A stretch of DNA of 64,000 bases from assembly GCA_026929865.2 (NCBI GenBank), contig CM049404.1:1366501-1430500 (forward strand). Direction: 5' to 3'. Each line of letters begins with the position of its first letter. Positions within the stretch are counted from its first letter, which is position 1. The notes beneath the pieces are model-generated. The model was not told where the DNA came from and did not search any database. It saw only the letters and a list, made by a program, of their open reading frames with translations. Source of the DNA: Hyperoplus lanceolatus. Lineage: Eukaryota; Chordata; Actinopteri; Uranoscopiformes; Ammodytidae. Of this stretch, positions 51,690 to 62,659 are shown one piece after another. The position numbers and the translations under genes were made by a program.

Positions 51690-53002
51690 TAACTTTTATT
51701 TATCCTCGAGAGAGCAATTGAGGGGTGACCCTCATTTACAATGACGTTGAGATCAAACAAATTCAAAGGAAAAACAACAATACATACACAATATTCAATG
51801 CAAATACATCAAATACACAACAACAGGTGAAGAGAAAAACAATTGAAACATTTACATAGTGGTGAAGAGTGGCAGCAATTAAAATGAAATGGGTGAAAGT
51901 ACAATATAGCCTAATTAAAACAGTTACAGGTAGAGTTTGGCAGATTTAAGATAGTTTGTTTAAATTGGTTAAAGGATATGAAGTTAGTTTAATTTGTTGC
52001 TGTAAGTTGTTCCAGGAGTCAGGGGCACTGAAGCTAAAAGCTGTCTTTCCCAGCTCAGACCGGGCTTGTGGGACATAAAGCATAAGCATGTCAGTGGAGC
52101 GGGTCTGATAAAGCCCATCTGAAATTTGCAGCATTTCTGTTAAATAACGAGGAAGCTTCCCGGTCAAGGCTTTGTAAATAAAAATGTGCCAATGTGCGTC
52201 ACGTCTCTCTTTAAGGGAGGACCACCCAACCTTTTCATATAAGAGACAATGGTGTGTGTCATAAGCATCTCCTGTAATGAACCTTAAAGCAGAGTGAAAA
52301 ACAGAGTCCAGGAGTTTAAGACATGAATGTGATGCATGCCGGGAAACCACATCACCGTAATCAAGGACAGACATGAAAACTGCCTCAATAATCCTTTTCC
52401 TACTAAATAAAGGGAAGGTGGTTTTGTTCCTATAAAAATAGCCAATTTTCTGTCGTAGTCGACAAAATATTTTTTATAGGAAAATGAAAAGTGAGTTTAT
52501 CATCTAACCAGATGCCAAGATATTTGTACTCTGTGACTCTTCCAATTAAAAATCCATTCTTTGTAAAAATATTAAAATCATTAAAAGTTGTAGTTCTTGC
52601 TCTGGAGAAACACATATATTTGGTTTTGTCTGTATTTAGAACAAGCCTGAGGTCCACAAGACAGTCCTGCAGGGTGTTAAAAGAGCTTTGTAGGTTCTGA
52701 ATAGATTGGTGCACCGAATCGGAAATGCAATACAGTACTGTGTCCTCAGCGTATAGATGGGCGTGACAGTTTTTTAGCGATGAAACAATGTTATTTATAT
52801 AAATTGTGAAAAGAACTGGACCTAAAATTGAGCCCTGTGGGACACCATTTGTAACAGTTAAAAACTCAGATTGGTATCTTCCGAGTTTAACTGACTGCTG
52901 TCTATCAGAGAGATAATCCCTAAACCAGCTACATGCAGAATGATCTAAGCCAATGTCATGCAGCCTCTGTAAAAGCAAATGGTGGTCAACAGTATCAAAG
53001 GC
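51690..53002 (-). mobile_element. jockey-superfamily LINE, minus strand, 5' part cut by hAT
   Basis: The 3' end (51,690 side) reads on the minus strand gaggataaataaaagttaat. Coding remnants lie at 51946-52374 and 52430-53002. The reading breaks exactly where a hAT terminal sequence (caggggcgtcactaggtttt) begins at about 53,003. Confidence 0.8.
51946..53002 (-). pseudogene. LINE reverse transcriptase remnant with mutated catalytic box
   Basis: On the minus strand: FDTVDHHLLLQRLHDIGLDH, NGVPQGSILGPVLFTIYINN, HAHLYAEDTVLYC, VLNTDKTKYMCFSRA and EYKYLGIWLDDKLTF, then a C-terminal block with DYGDVVSRHAS. The catalytic YADD has become YAED, which should inactivate the enzyme. A frame break lies between 52,430 and 52,374. 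The clade is CR1/L2/Rex1-like and was not resolved further. Confidence 0.85.
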
Positions 53003-55150
53003 AGGGGCGTCACTAGGTTTTAAGGACAGGGGGGGCTTAGCCCCAAGGAGATGCACAGAAGGTGAGCGAACGTTTAATTTCACAAACATCTAACAAAAAC
53101 TAAGAAATTGCACGTTTTGGATAGATTTAACATATATACTTTACTGTGTAAATGTTTTAGGCCACCATTACATTTTTAACACAGTACAACAACACACACA
53201 GGAACTACTGTATGTTTACAGCATTAACAACAACAACAAAAGAAAAAAATCCACATAGTTACAGTGCCGTATTTATCCAATGCTTCTTATTCATTAAGAG
53301 CCCACATGTATTAGCCAAAACTGTGCGCAAAAAAAAGAGCACTGTGTTCTCACAAAGTACACCATTTTAAAATAACATGGCTACAATTGTCAGTTACTTG
53401 GTGGGTGGAAGCATCAAAGAATGTCGTCTGTTTTTAAGGGTGGCAAAGGCGTCTATCACTCTATTGTGATTTAGGTGCTGAAGCTCCTCTTTTTCAATTG
53501 ACATGACTGCAAGACTGTGAAGTCTTGTCTGACCCATTGTTTGACGGAGCCAGGAGTGCAGCCGACGCAGTGCACTGAAGGACCTTTCACACGAGCAGCT
53601 GCTTACAGGCAGTGTTAGGGCAACTTGGATGGTTGCCTTCAGAGAGGGAAACATGTCTGAATCAAGAAGGTTGTGCACAGTCAACATATCTTTGGGTGAA
53701 CATCCAGCCTCTGTTTTCCGGGCAAGAAAGTTTCTGGCCACCAGAACCTCCTGTTTTCAGGTCAATGCTGTAGTGTTTTGCAAGTTCATTCAAGTGTGAT
53801 TCACTCAAGAAGTTCTCAGACTTAGGACTGCATGCCTGTATGCTTCTTAGTAGCCCTGCATCTACACTGCAAAATCTTTGCTCAAGCTCACCAACCATCC
53901 TATCCACACAAGGGAAAAGGAACTCTCTTTTCAATGTGTCTGAGTTGTTCAATTCAGTGCGTGCACCTGCAGTTGTCTCCAGCACAAAATCATCCATTTT
54001 CCTCTGTTTATGCCTTGTCCTGGCACCTTGTTCAGGGATATTGTGGATGTGGCACAGGGCTTTGGTTCTCTCATAAAGCTCTGTGGCAAATGCATCTGTG
54101 CGTTTGCCCTTAAGTGTGTCACACACTGCTTGTTTGCAGATCAAAGCTTCTGCCAGGCCTAAAGTCTCTTTCTGAAGGAGCTTGTGGAGTCCTTTGTTTA
54201 CAGACAGAAGTGACTGAAACATCAGTAGTGCATAGACTGCTGAGAACTTATAGAGCTTTGCTCTGAGACCAACAGCTATAGGGGATCTAATAGCAGAAAG
54301 GCACTCCAAAATGGCAGACAATGTGTCAAGAACTGCACTGATTGACCGCAGCTGACATGCCCAGCGAGTGTTTGAAAGTTGCACAAGCTCAACTGTTGTC
54401 AATCTAAGCCTTGTCTGAGCCTCCATGAACTTGTGATGATTCACTAGGGAGATGCTGAAGAAAGAGTAAACACACTCCAACAAGCTGAAAAGCTCCACAG
54501 CCTCTGGGATGGCCTTGCAAGTATGGCATAACACCAGGTTGAGTTCATGAGCATAACAATGCACATGATAGCTTCAGGATGGAGCCTTCTAAAGTGTGCT
54601 TGTACACCTCCAGTGGTCCCACTCATGACAACTGCACCATCATATGTTTGTGTTACACACTTCAGCTCTGCAAGACCGTTGTTTTGAATCTGCTGCTGCA
54701 GCTCATTTGCAATGGACTGGGCATCAAATGATCTTATCTCTGCAAGTGCTAGGAAACGTTCCTTCACTGCACCACCTGACACATACCTGACACAAACAGC
54801 TAACTGCCCTGATTTGACATCTCTTGCCTCATCTGCCATGATGGCATAGATTTTGGACTTTGTCATTTCAGTTACAATGACACTTGTCACTTCCTGGGCA
54901 CAGTCAATCATCTCATTCTGGGAGGTTGCTGAGGTATAATGAGCATTAATGGGGGGTTATGTTTTTGAAGAAAAGGATCAAATTCCTTCAAAAGCTCCAT
55001 GCACGCAAGAAAATTCCCTCTGTTTGTGCAGTCTTTTCCTTCATCATGGCCACGAAAAGGGAGTCCCTGTCCCTAAAAATTGCCTTTTTAGCCCTATCTA
55101 TCTCAATCATTTATTTCATCCTGTTTTTTTCTGAGGATCAAATATGCTCC
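53003..55150 (-). mobile_element. hAT transposon of ZMYM/TTF type, minus strand
   Basis: The 3' end caggggcgtcactaggtttt at about 53,003 is followed by a broken transposase to about 55,140. No matching 5' end was found, so the left border in element sense is approximate. Confidence 0.7.
53394..55140 (-). pseudogene. hAT transposase (DUF4371-type core, hATC domain), frameshifted
   Basis: Minus strand in order: KEFDPFLQKHNPP (about 55,000-54,960), then after a frame change IDCAQEVTSVIVTEMTKSK (from 54,911), ADEARDVKSGQLAVCVRYV and YDGAVVMSGTTGGVQAHFR. After another change near 54,550 come CYAHELNLVL and NTRWACQLRSI. After a third near 53,740 comes the dimerisation block SCSCERSFSALRRLHSWLR (about 53,600). 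This is the hAT group related to ZMYM1-like and TTF-type proteins. At least three frame breaks make it a pseudogene. Confidence 0.87.
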
Positions 55151-56070
55151 CTAAAACCATTTTTGTACTTTTTTGTAAATCTTTAGAGTTGCAGGCCTAA
55201 ACATAATAAATATGAGAAATTAATGGAAAGTGTGGATCCATATGGATACCTTAGGGTTGTGTCTGTGTGTGTGTTGTGAAATTACTGTGTGTGTGTGTGT
55301 GTGTGTGTCTGCGCATGCATATGTGTGCAGCTATAAGGTGCAATTTGTGGGTTTTCAGGTGGGACGAGTAACAGAATCATGGGGTTTGGTTAAGAAAAAA
55401 CGTTTCTAAACGCTTGAAAGTAACTCTGATCAAATACCATATAATTCATATTCAATAATTAACATTCAAATGAACGATAGAACTAGTTAGATTAAAACAC
55501 AGTCTGGGGGTCAGAACACAGAACCCTTAGAGCCAGCTAGTGTCTGGGGGTCAGAGCAAAGAACAATCAGAACCAGCTAGAACAGCCTGGGACTCAGAAC
55601 ACAGGATTAGACCTAGCTGTCATTTTCCATCTTTTGAGTCTTTGATTAATATTTTTCTGCATTGGTTTTATTGGGATCATTCATTTAATAAAGACATATT
55701 ACTTAGACCCCGTTTCCACTTGTCTTTAACATCTGACTTTGGTAATCCGATCAAAGGTGGCCAGCTCTCAGTCCGTGTGTTCCCACTTGTATTTTCAAAT
55801 GTGACTTCTTTGTCTACTTGTGATCCGATTCCATTTACCCGCACAATATACCCTTAAAAATCAATCTCTTTATTTTAAAGAAAAAAATAGACTAGAATGA
55901 TAAAACATGAAAGAAACATCACAAGTCTGTCACAAGTCAAACTGAATAAGTCAGTCAGATAGCTTCTGTTTGGCACTGATCAACAAACTGAAATGACAAT
56001 CTTAATTAACTGCTCTCACTGCTTCAAATACTGCAAAACTTAACACAAAAAAGACTCTCTCTCTAATATT
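55150..56070. other. intergenic sequence with short repeats
   Basis: It contains a short TG run at 55284-55308 and a three-unit degenerate tandem repeat at 55502-55618. Nothing coding is recognised. Confidence 0.5.
55502..55618. repeat. degenerate tandem repeat, three units of about 40 bp
   Basis: Units begin gtctgggggtcagaacacag, gtctgggggtcagagcaaag and cctgggactcagaacacagg, each ending near agctag. Confidence 0.75.
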
Positions 56071-56330
56071 TCAATTCAAATCAAATCACTTTATTCGTCC
56101 CTGAGGGGCAAATTAAAGAGGGCACATGACAGTAGCTTAAAAAAGAAACACAAGACACAATCAACAAACATAATCCGCGCACACACAATATGATCAGCAA
56201 CACACACATCACCCTCACACACATTACACAATCACAATCAAGCAGCATAGACATTTGCGACCAAAACATTTAACACACAAGTAATGACTTAATGATTTAT
56301 AAAGTGCTTTGGGAGGTGCTTGAATTATGA

Positions 56331-56446
56331 AGTGCATAGCAGCGTATTATAATATAGTGCATTGTGGCATGTAGCAAAGTGCATTTCAACATGTTCTAAG
56401 GTGCATTGCAGCAGGTTTAAAGTGCATTGCAGCGTGTTCACAGCGT
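56331..56446 (-). repeat. tandem repeat of about 22 bp in the LINE 3' UTR
   Basis: Five units start gtgcatagcagcg, gtgcattgtggca, gtgcatttcaaca, gtgcattgcagca and gtgcattgcagcg, spaced 21-24 bases apart. Confidence 0.75.
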
Positions 56447-56465
56447 GGTCGGCATTAGGGAGCTG

Positions 56466-58107
56466 GGGCCTATTTCAGGTAGCTGGTTTTGAGGCAACCC
56501 AGAGTTTGTTCGCTCTGAGTTAGTGGAAACTCTCGGTTTTCCGTTTCAAGAAGCAGGTTCAGCGCAACCGAGAGTCAGTTACTGCGGCAACATACGCCGT
56601 GGGTCTAACCTGCTGGATAGGTGGTTAGACCTACCCTGAGTTTGTTTTCACTTTACGCTGCAGCTCCGACTGAAGAAAGAGTGTCACTGTCACAACGCAA
56701 CCCTGTACAGTTTAAAGCAAAATCACTCCATAGAAATCTCCATCGGGATGTTTTTATCATTTCCTGATGATTTTACGTTTGATCGATCATTTGATCAGTA
56801 GCCTTGTTCTCTGCCCTCGTTCGTTCATATGCGGCCACCTTACACATCGTGAACATGCTTTACATTCAGATTAATAAACCTATTGTATTGTAAGTATCTC
56901 GTTATATATTTTTATCATTATCAGTAGTTTTTTAACATCTGTGCCACTGAACATAGGCTATTTATGTCAGGTTGAAATGTAATTCTGCGGCTGCACGCGA
57001 TCATTACTGTTCACTTGTGTCATCCCAAAGTCACAGACAAGCCTCGTTAAATAGCCCAATATGAATATAGAAATAATATAATAATTTAAACTGTGATCAC
57101 TAGAGGACAAGGGATCTGGTAATAAAACAATCAGGATCTACAATGGAAACTGTCACCTTATGTGTCAAACGTTAATATCTTTCACTCCCCATTTAAAAGA
57201 AGCGACAGTCTGTTTACTGCACAGTAGGCCTATTATAGCTTGCCTACATAATAGGCAACAGCGAATATAAAACACTGTCAGCAGTGCTGTGCAGCAGCAG
57301 CTTAATAATTTTGTTGCTGCTAATATGCGTAACTTAATTCTTAAAATAGACTTGCTTCTCATACGGAAGCAATGATGCTCTTGACAAAAAACGTTTGCAC
57401 CGTTTTTTTCTGAATTGCCGAAGTGATTAGATCAGAGTTATGAGACTATCCCCGTTCATTCTTCTCCATAAGGGGCGGCAGTGGTGAAGTGGGTAGGAAG
57501 TTCGCCTCTGGTGTGCAGGGTCGGAGGTTCGATCCCCCGTCTCCCCGCCACATGTCGAAGTGTCCCTGGGCAAGACACTGAACCCCGAATTGCTCCCGAT
57601 AGTAAGCTTAGTTAGCTTAGCACCCTAGTGCTAAGCCTACCCTGCGTGGTAGCTGCTGCTATCGGTGTATGAATGTGTGTGTGACTGGGTGAATGTGTAC
57701 AAAAAACAATGTAAAGCGCTTTGAGTCTGTGATAAACGGAGATATAGCGCTATACAAGTCCATTTACCATTTACCATAAGCTCATAAGTTAATATTTCTT
57801 ATTCTACTGGGAGGAGCGGAGAAGTTTTCTTTTTTTTTTCTTTTTTGAGAAGTGGAGAAGTGGGAGGATCAAGCATTTGTTTCTTCTGTTTCCATGGTGA
57901 ATCATGTTTTCAGCGATCCATTGACGATGGCTTTTATGCACACGCTCCACCCAGAGTGAACACGCTCAGAGTTGATTAACCCAACGCTGATCCACTGTTC
58001 TGAAACCAAAAACCCAGAGTTGCTCGTCAACCCTGCGCTCTGAGTTGACCAACTCAGAGCGCAGGATTAAACCCAGAGTATGTAAAACCAGCTACCTGAA
58101 ATAACCC
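56466..58107 (+). mobile_element. PIF/Harbinger-like element, copy 3, carrying a SINE
   Basis: Left end GGGCCTATTTCAGGTAGCTG and right end cagctacctgaaataaccc, with CTG on both sides (56463-56465, 58108-58110). Same orientation as copy 1. It is about 1.33 kb without the SINE. It is the most diverged of the three copies at its tips. Confidence 0.88.
57472..57777 (+). mobile_element. tRNA-derived SINE with L2-like tail
   Basis: The head ggggcggcagtggtgaagtg and the B-box-like ggttcgatcccccg look like a tRNA gene promoter. The tail aatgtaaagcgctttgagtc, then tatagcgctatacaagtcca and a ccatttaccatttaccat repeat resembles the 3' end of the L2 LINE at 41,478-41,532. The Harbinger sequence resumes directly after it (aagctcat). 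Confidence 0.85.
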
Positions 58108-58275
58108 CTGGACAACCTTGGGGATGAAGGTTGCCTTCCTCCTTTGTGTCCGACAGAATGGAAAGCGGAGTCTGTGTCCTGAGGGGAGCCACTCAAACTC
58201 ATGAAACAGTGTCATATAGGGGAGAGAGAGGCTGCCCAATGATTCTTGAGCAGACCTTAACCACACTCAACAGGC

Positions 58276-59077
58276 AGTTCTTGTTTTGCAGGGTGATTGA
58301 GTGGAACCAGCTAGTGAAAGAAAAAGTTATTACATTTTCAATGAATGCATAATAGAATGTGGTGAGAATGTCCTTGTTGATCCAAAATGATTTGAATAAT
58401 GATTGAATAAACTATTTGTGTTTCAGGTGACCAATATTCACCCTTGTAGCTTTGTTCTGGGTCTATCAACTGCTGAGGAAGTTTTATAAAGAAAGTAAAA
58501 GATAAAACTGAAGTGAAAATGTATAATAATTCCTTTTGCAAACAGAAGGCATATTTGTGATATTTAAAAAGCTTTAGGCATGTGTGTTGGTATTATACTA
58601 AGATATTTATTAAAATCAGAGGAACTTCTGTCGGATCAATCTCACTGCAGGGACACACACACACAAAGGAAAGTGGGAGGCTGAGTTAGATGAAGGCTGC
58701 AGGCCTTAGTAATAAATAGTCCTTGACGGGCCAACAGCCCATTTCTTTTGAATGCAGAAAATGACAATCTTTCAGGAGAGGAGTGACGTGGGTTTACAGC
58801 ACGTCAGCCAATCTCTCATATAATATCTTTGGAGGGGCAAGAACATTCAGGTAATGTGTTATCACAGATAACATTTTATATCTAATGTGTAAGCTAGTGA
58901 CGTTAACTGGATTCAAAGAAACCAAGTTGAGCTCAGACTTTTGACTAAACAGAAATGTATGAATTAAACAAAGGGCAGCAATGCCTTTACACTACAAATC
59001 AAAAGTGTACCTTAGATTTTAGGTAAGTGATCAAGGAGACATTTATACCAGTATACAGTACTGAATATACTATATAT
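58276..59077. other. intergenic sequence, nothing recognised
   Basis: AT-rich, non-coding; no terminal repeats seen. Confidence 0.5.
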
Positions 59078-59441
59078 TAGGGCTGCAACTAACGATTATT
59101 TTGATAATCGATTAATCTGTCGATTATTTTCTCGATTAATCGATTATTAATCGATTAGTGTTTTGGTCCGTAAAATGTCAGAAAATGGTGAAAAATGTTG
59201 ATCAATTTTCCAAAGCCCATGTTGACGTCCTCAAATGTATTGTTATGTCCAAAACACACAGATATTTCAGTTTACTGTCATAATAGGATAAAAGAAACCA
59301 GAAAATATTCACATTTGAGAAGCTGAAATCAGAGAATTTGGAAATGTTTTATTAAAAAATTACTTGAAACGATTAATCGATTATCAAAATAGTTGGCGAT
59401 TATTTCAGTAATCGATTCGTCGATTAATCGTTGCAGCTCTA
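59078..59441. mobile_element. hAT MITE, 364 bp
   Basis: TAGGGCTGCAAC at the left and gttgcagctcta at the right, flanked by the perfect 8-bp duplication CTATATAT (59070-59077, 59442-59449). The interior is rich in ATCGATT repeats. Confidence 0.93.
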
Positions 59442-59449
59442 CTATATAT

Positions 59450-60790
59450 ATTGGGGAGAACGGGGGAATCTGAGGCATAGGGTAATGTGAGCCACCCACT
59501 GTATCTAGGCAATGGAAAACATTTGTGGTCATGTGAGATATATGTTTTCAAGCCCCTCTCATTTCCCCATGGCCCTGAAAGAGTGGACCTCATGGTGCTG
59601 TGGTAAGCATGTTTTTTTCACCAAAATAGTTATTTTGCATGTAAAAGTAAATGTTATTGCTGTCAACTTAATCAACTGTTGTGCCAAAGCAAATGTATTC
59701 ACGTAGAAAAACGTCTACCATACGTGTTGATGAACTACCAACATATGAAACCATGTGATGCTGCTAACTGAAGATTAGCCTGAGAGGTAAGAGAGGTTAA
59801 TACAGGACCTTGTGTCAGATCAAAGGGTTTTGATTTGATTGATGGGTTTGACCTTTGATCGATTTTATTCCTTTTAGTGTCCATTAGTCCCTCCTGTGGG
59901 AATTGATTGATTGACTTTTGATCGATTTATTCCTTTTAGTGTTAATTATTCCAACTGTATGTCCACCTGTGTCCCCTCTTGGGATTCCCAGTTCTTACAG
60001 GTCTGGGTTTCCCAAGAGGGGTCACAGTTGGTCTCTGGTGGGGGTTCTTTAAGTGGTGTAAGTGTTTTGTACAGTTGGTTGTAAGTGTGTCCCTAGGCAT
60101 TCCTGTGGTGATTTCCGGGGTAATTTTTCCCCGCCCATCTGTCAACGGCCAGTCCACAACCACCTGTCGTGTTGGCCAAGGTTTATATGATCCTATTTTT
60201 GGTTGAGGCCGGTTGATTTGGATTCTGAGAAAAGAGAGAAGCTTTGAGCCATAAAACTATAAACCTGAGAATCAAACACAGTGCAAAGCACAAATCAAAA
60301 TATGTACATTGCCCAGTGTTTTGTTTCTCATCCCTGGATACTCTCTGGTGTGTGTGTGAAAGTGTGGCCCTAGGCATTTCTGTGATGTCACGATTCCCTT
60401 CTCATACCTGGCCAGCTGGTCTCTGGTGGATGTAAGTGCAGCCCAAGGCATACCTGTGAGGTCACGATTCAGATGCCCCATCTGTCAGCCAATGGTCAAT
60501 CCACATCATCTGATATGTGCATTGCTCTGTGGTTGTTTCTTTTATTTTTTAAAAGATTTTTTAAGCCAAGCTAGTATTACTAGTATTAGTATTGGTCCGA
60601 GGGATGCCGTCTTACCAGCAGAGCTATGTATCTATACAACAAAAAGTGTAGAATGTAGAAATTCTTTTAAATGAAGTGTCAACAGCTCCGACAGCTGTTT
60701 AAAAAAAAATTAAAAAGGACAGGGTGTCTGGGTCGACCCCGCTGTTTAGCCAGTGACAAGATAGCAAAGATCTCAATTACAGCCTCAGGT
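59450..60790. other. intergenic sequence with local direct repeats
   Basis: Two copies of a segment around gatcgatttattccttttagtg occur about 62 bp apart near 59,858 and 59,920. A looser unit with a cctaggcattcctgtg-type core recurs near 60,092, 60,371 and 60,441. No gene is recognised. Confidence 0.45.
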
Positions 60791-60791
60791 G

Positions 60792-60797
60792 TATAAA
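60792..60797 (+). promoter_or_regulatory. TATA box of the three-exon gene candidate
   Basis: TATAAA lies 54-59 bases before the ATG at 60851, a spacing that allows a start site near 60,822 and a short 5' UTR. The assignment depends on the gene being real. Confidence 0.4.
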
Positions 60798-60850
60798 CAA
60801 CAAACAACCAAAAGTGCAAAGACGCTATTGATCTGCCTTGGATTTAACAG

Positions 60851-61736
60851 ATGTTAAGAGGGTTTAAAAATACAAGGTTAGCCCTCAAGAAATCACTCCG
60901 ACATCCGGCTGCTGGTATGTTAAAACTTTGATTTTTTTCGTATTCATTCAAATTTGCTGTACAACATGTTTTCTTTATAATTCTTGATATTATTTCAGAA
61001 TCTTATTGCCGTCAAACTCTACTGCATCATCAAGTGGAATCTTTTCGTCAGCAAGAACAAGAAAATGTCCAGGTTGATGAACAAACTTTGATGGACAACA
61101 ATGGTAAATATAAATAGGTTAAACATTAAAAAAGTTAACATTTTTGATTACTCCAATACACACTAACATTTTTGAATACTCAAACACACACGCTAACATT
61201 GTGTTTTATTTGTTTCAGATCCCTACGAGTCTGACATAGACCCGAATTTGTTCGACGATATTTGGCCAGCGGAAGAACACAACGATTTAACAACGCAGCA
61301 CGGTGGAGAGGCCGACGATGTAGAAGCAGAACCAACAGTAGAAACACCAGAGAGGCAAGATCAGAGACCCCCGCAACGGCCCTACAGAGCATTCGCCCGT
61401 GTACAACCATCACAATGCGTGGTGCCTATCGACCTACACAGGCCACCGTCGGAGGCAGGAACTCTTCACTCCGTTGACGCAGTGATCCTTGACACGCCTC
61501 CGCCCAGCCAGCTAGAACCAGCCGTGGAAAACGCTGCCCAACCTGTCCTGCAACAGAGTCCACAACACACCCCGAGTGACGGGACGTACGCCCCTCCGTC
61601 TTCCCCTGATGTCCAATACCAGCGCCGTGTGATTCGCCGCTGGCTTTACAGAGACTGCGTTGATCGGGCAGCGAGATTCAGAGAGGTGGAGAGACGTATT
61701 GTGACAGAACGACACGCCAGGGGTGAGTGCTTCTGA
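60851..61736 (+). CDS. unrecognised three-exon protein, 228 aa
   Basis: Exons 60851-60914, 60999-61103 and 61219-61736 join in one frame. Both introns are in phase 1 and short (84 and 115 bases), with good sites (gtatgt...tatttcag; gtaaat...tgtttcag). The protein starts MLRGFKNTRLALKKSLRHP (basic), then has a Gln-rich stretch (HHQVESFRQQEQENVQVDEQ), an acidic stretch (DPYESDIDPNLFDDIWPAEE), a long Pro/Gln-rich middle, and a basic C-terminus with RVIRRWLYRDCVDRAARF. A strong donor (ggtgagt) at 61723 could add further exons beyond the TGA at 61734-61736. I recognise no domain. It may be a fish gene, or part of an unknown mobile or viral element. No signal peptide or membrane segment is visible. 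Confidence 0.55.
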
Positions 61737-62163
61737 GACACTTACGCCGTTTCTCAATTCGCGTTCTTTTCTGTACTTGTGTACTTGCGTTCTCGTAAAA
61801 CGTCATCAACCGTAGCCCAAGTACTGTTCCAATTCAAAGTTCGCATCAAGTCAAGTACCCGGAAGTGTTCCTGATGTGTTCTTCAACTGGCCATTCTATC
61901 GAGGATGCATCGGTGGTGACTCGTGCGGACTTGGGGCCGTTAGATATCCCAGAATGCATTTCGCAGCGTAGTAGCAGAGCAAGGAGGCAGAGTCGGCAGA
62001 GGCGGACAAGGCGGAGAAACCCACAACTGTAAGCATAATTATTACTATTTTATAAATACTACTTTTGTTTCAGAATACCGGTATGTTGTTTTGAAGTTTT
62101 TATTAGATGATAATTTAATTCTCCAACCTGTCAAATCCTACTTAGCTCCGTAAACGTCCGACT
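61737..62163. other. intergenic sequence, possible repeat
   Basis: The part near 61,745-61,950 (gtttctcaattcgcgttctt, ccaattcaaagttcgcatca) looks like a dispersed fish repeat, but no terminal repeats were confirmed. Confidence 0.35.
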
Positions 62164-62329
62164 GCTAGCTTGCCCAGCTGTCCCACGGGATTTCTAGCTT
62201 CCCCCGCGGGACAGCTAGCTTGCCCCGGGGGATTTCTAGCTTCCCCCGCGGGACAGCTAGCTTGCCCCGGGGTATTTCTAGCTTCTCCCGCGGGACAGCT
62301 AGCTTGCCCCCTGGGACAGGGACAGCTAG
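62164..62329. repeat. GC-rich minisatellite, 42-bp unit
   Basis: Units start at 62164 (50-bp variant), 62214, 62256 and 62298 with gctagcttgcccc, followed by ggatttctagcttcccccgc and gggaca. The two central units are nearly identical. Confidence 0.92.
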
Positions 62330-62659
62330 TCCCGTTTGGGGGTGCAAAGTTGTGGTTCATAACCGTATGGTGAATTGCCCTAATGTGGGACACTGCTTAT
62401 AAGGTCCATCGCATTTATCTCCTATTTCTGACACATGTTAATAGATAATATTGTTGTCAAATCCAAGCAGGGGTTCCCTGTGATTGAAATCACATGAATT
62501 CACAAATCAATGCTAAGGCTCTACATTTGAATGGTATCAAGTATTGGTCAAATGTATTGGCTTGATATGTTAATATATTACATAAGTTGTAATTGCAAAT
62601 ACTGTCCTCACCCTATGTTTTTTATGTTTACTTTATTATACTAGCTATGTTTTTTGAGC
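62330..62659. other. intergenic sequence, nothing recognised
   Basis: Non-coding; no repeats identified. Confidence 0.5.

Larger units (their letters stand above)
56070..58275 (-). mobile_element. LINE fragment, minus strand, split by Harbinger copy 3
   Basis: On the minus strand 58275-58111 encodes WLPSGHRLRFPFC and RKATFIPKVVQ, a typical LINE C-terminal ending. After the Harbinger insertion the 3' UTR continues 56462-56070 and ends cctcagggacgaataaagtg followed by a gatttgaattgaa tail. Removing the Harbinger joins the two parts. Confidence 0.65.

Noticed and set aside
53003..53040. A possible complete hAT with an 8-bp duplication next to ATCAAAGG.
   Set aside because: The matching opposite end (gacgcccctg followed by ATCAAAGG) was not found in 54,900-56,000, so no duplication is claimed.
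57472..57550. tRNA-like sequence with a B-box motif.
   Set aside because: It continues into a SINE body with an L2-type tail and does not fold as a complete tRNA by eye, so it is a SINE head and not a tRNA gene.
62142..62402. Open frames on both strands over the 42-bp minisatellite.
   Set aside because: The unit length is a multiple of three, which keeps several frames open at once; no start context or splice support.
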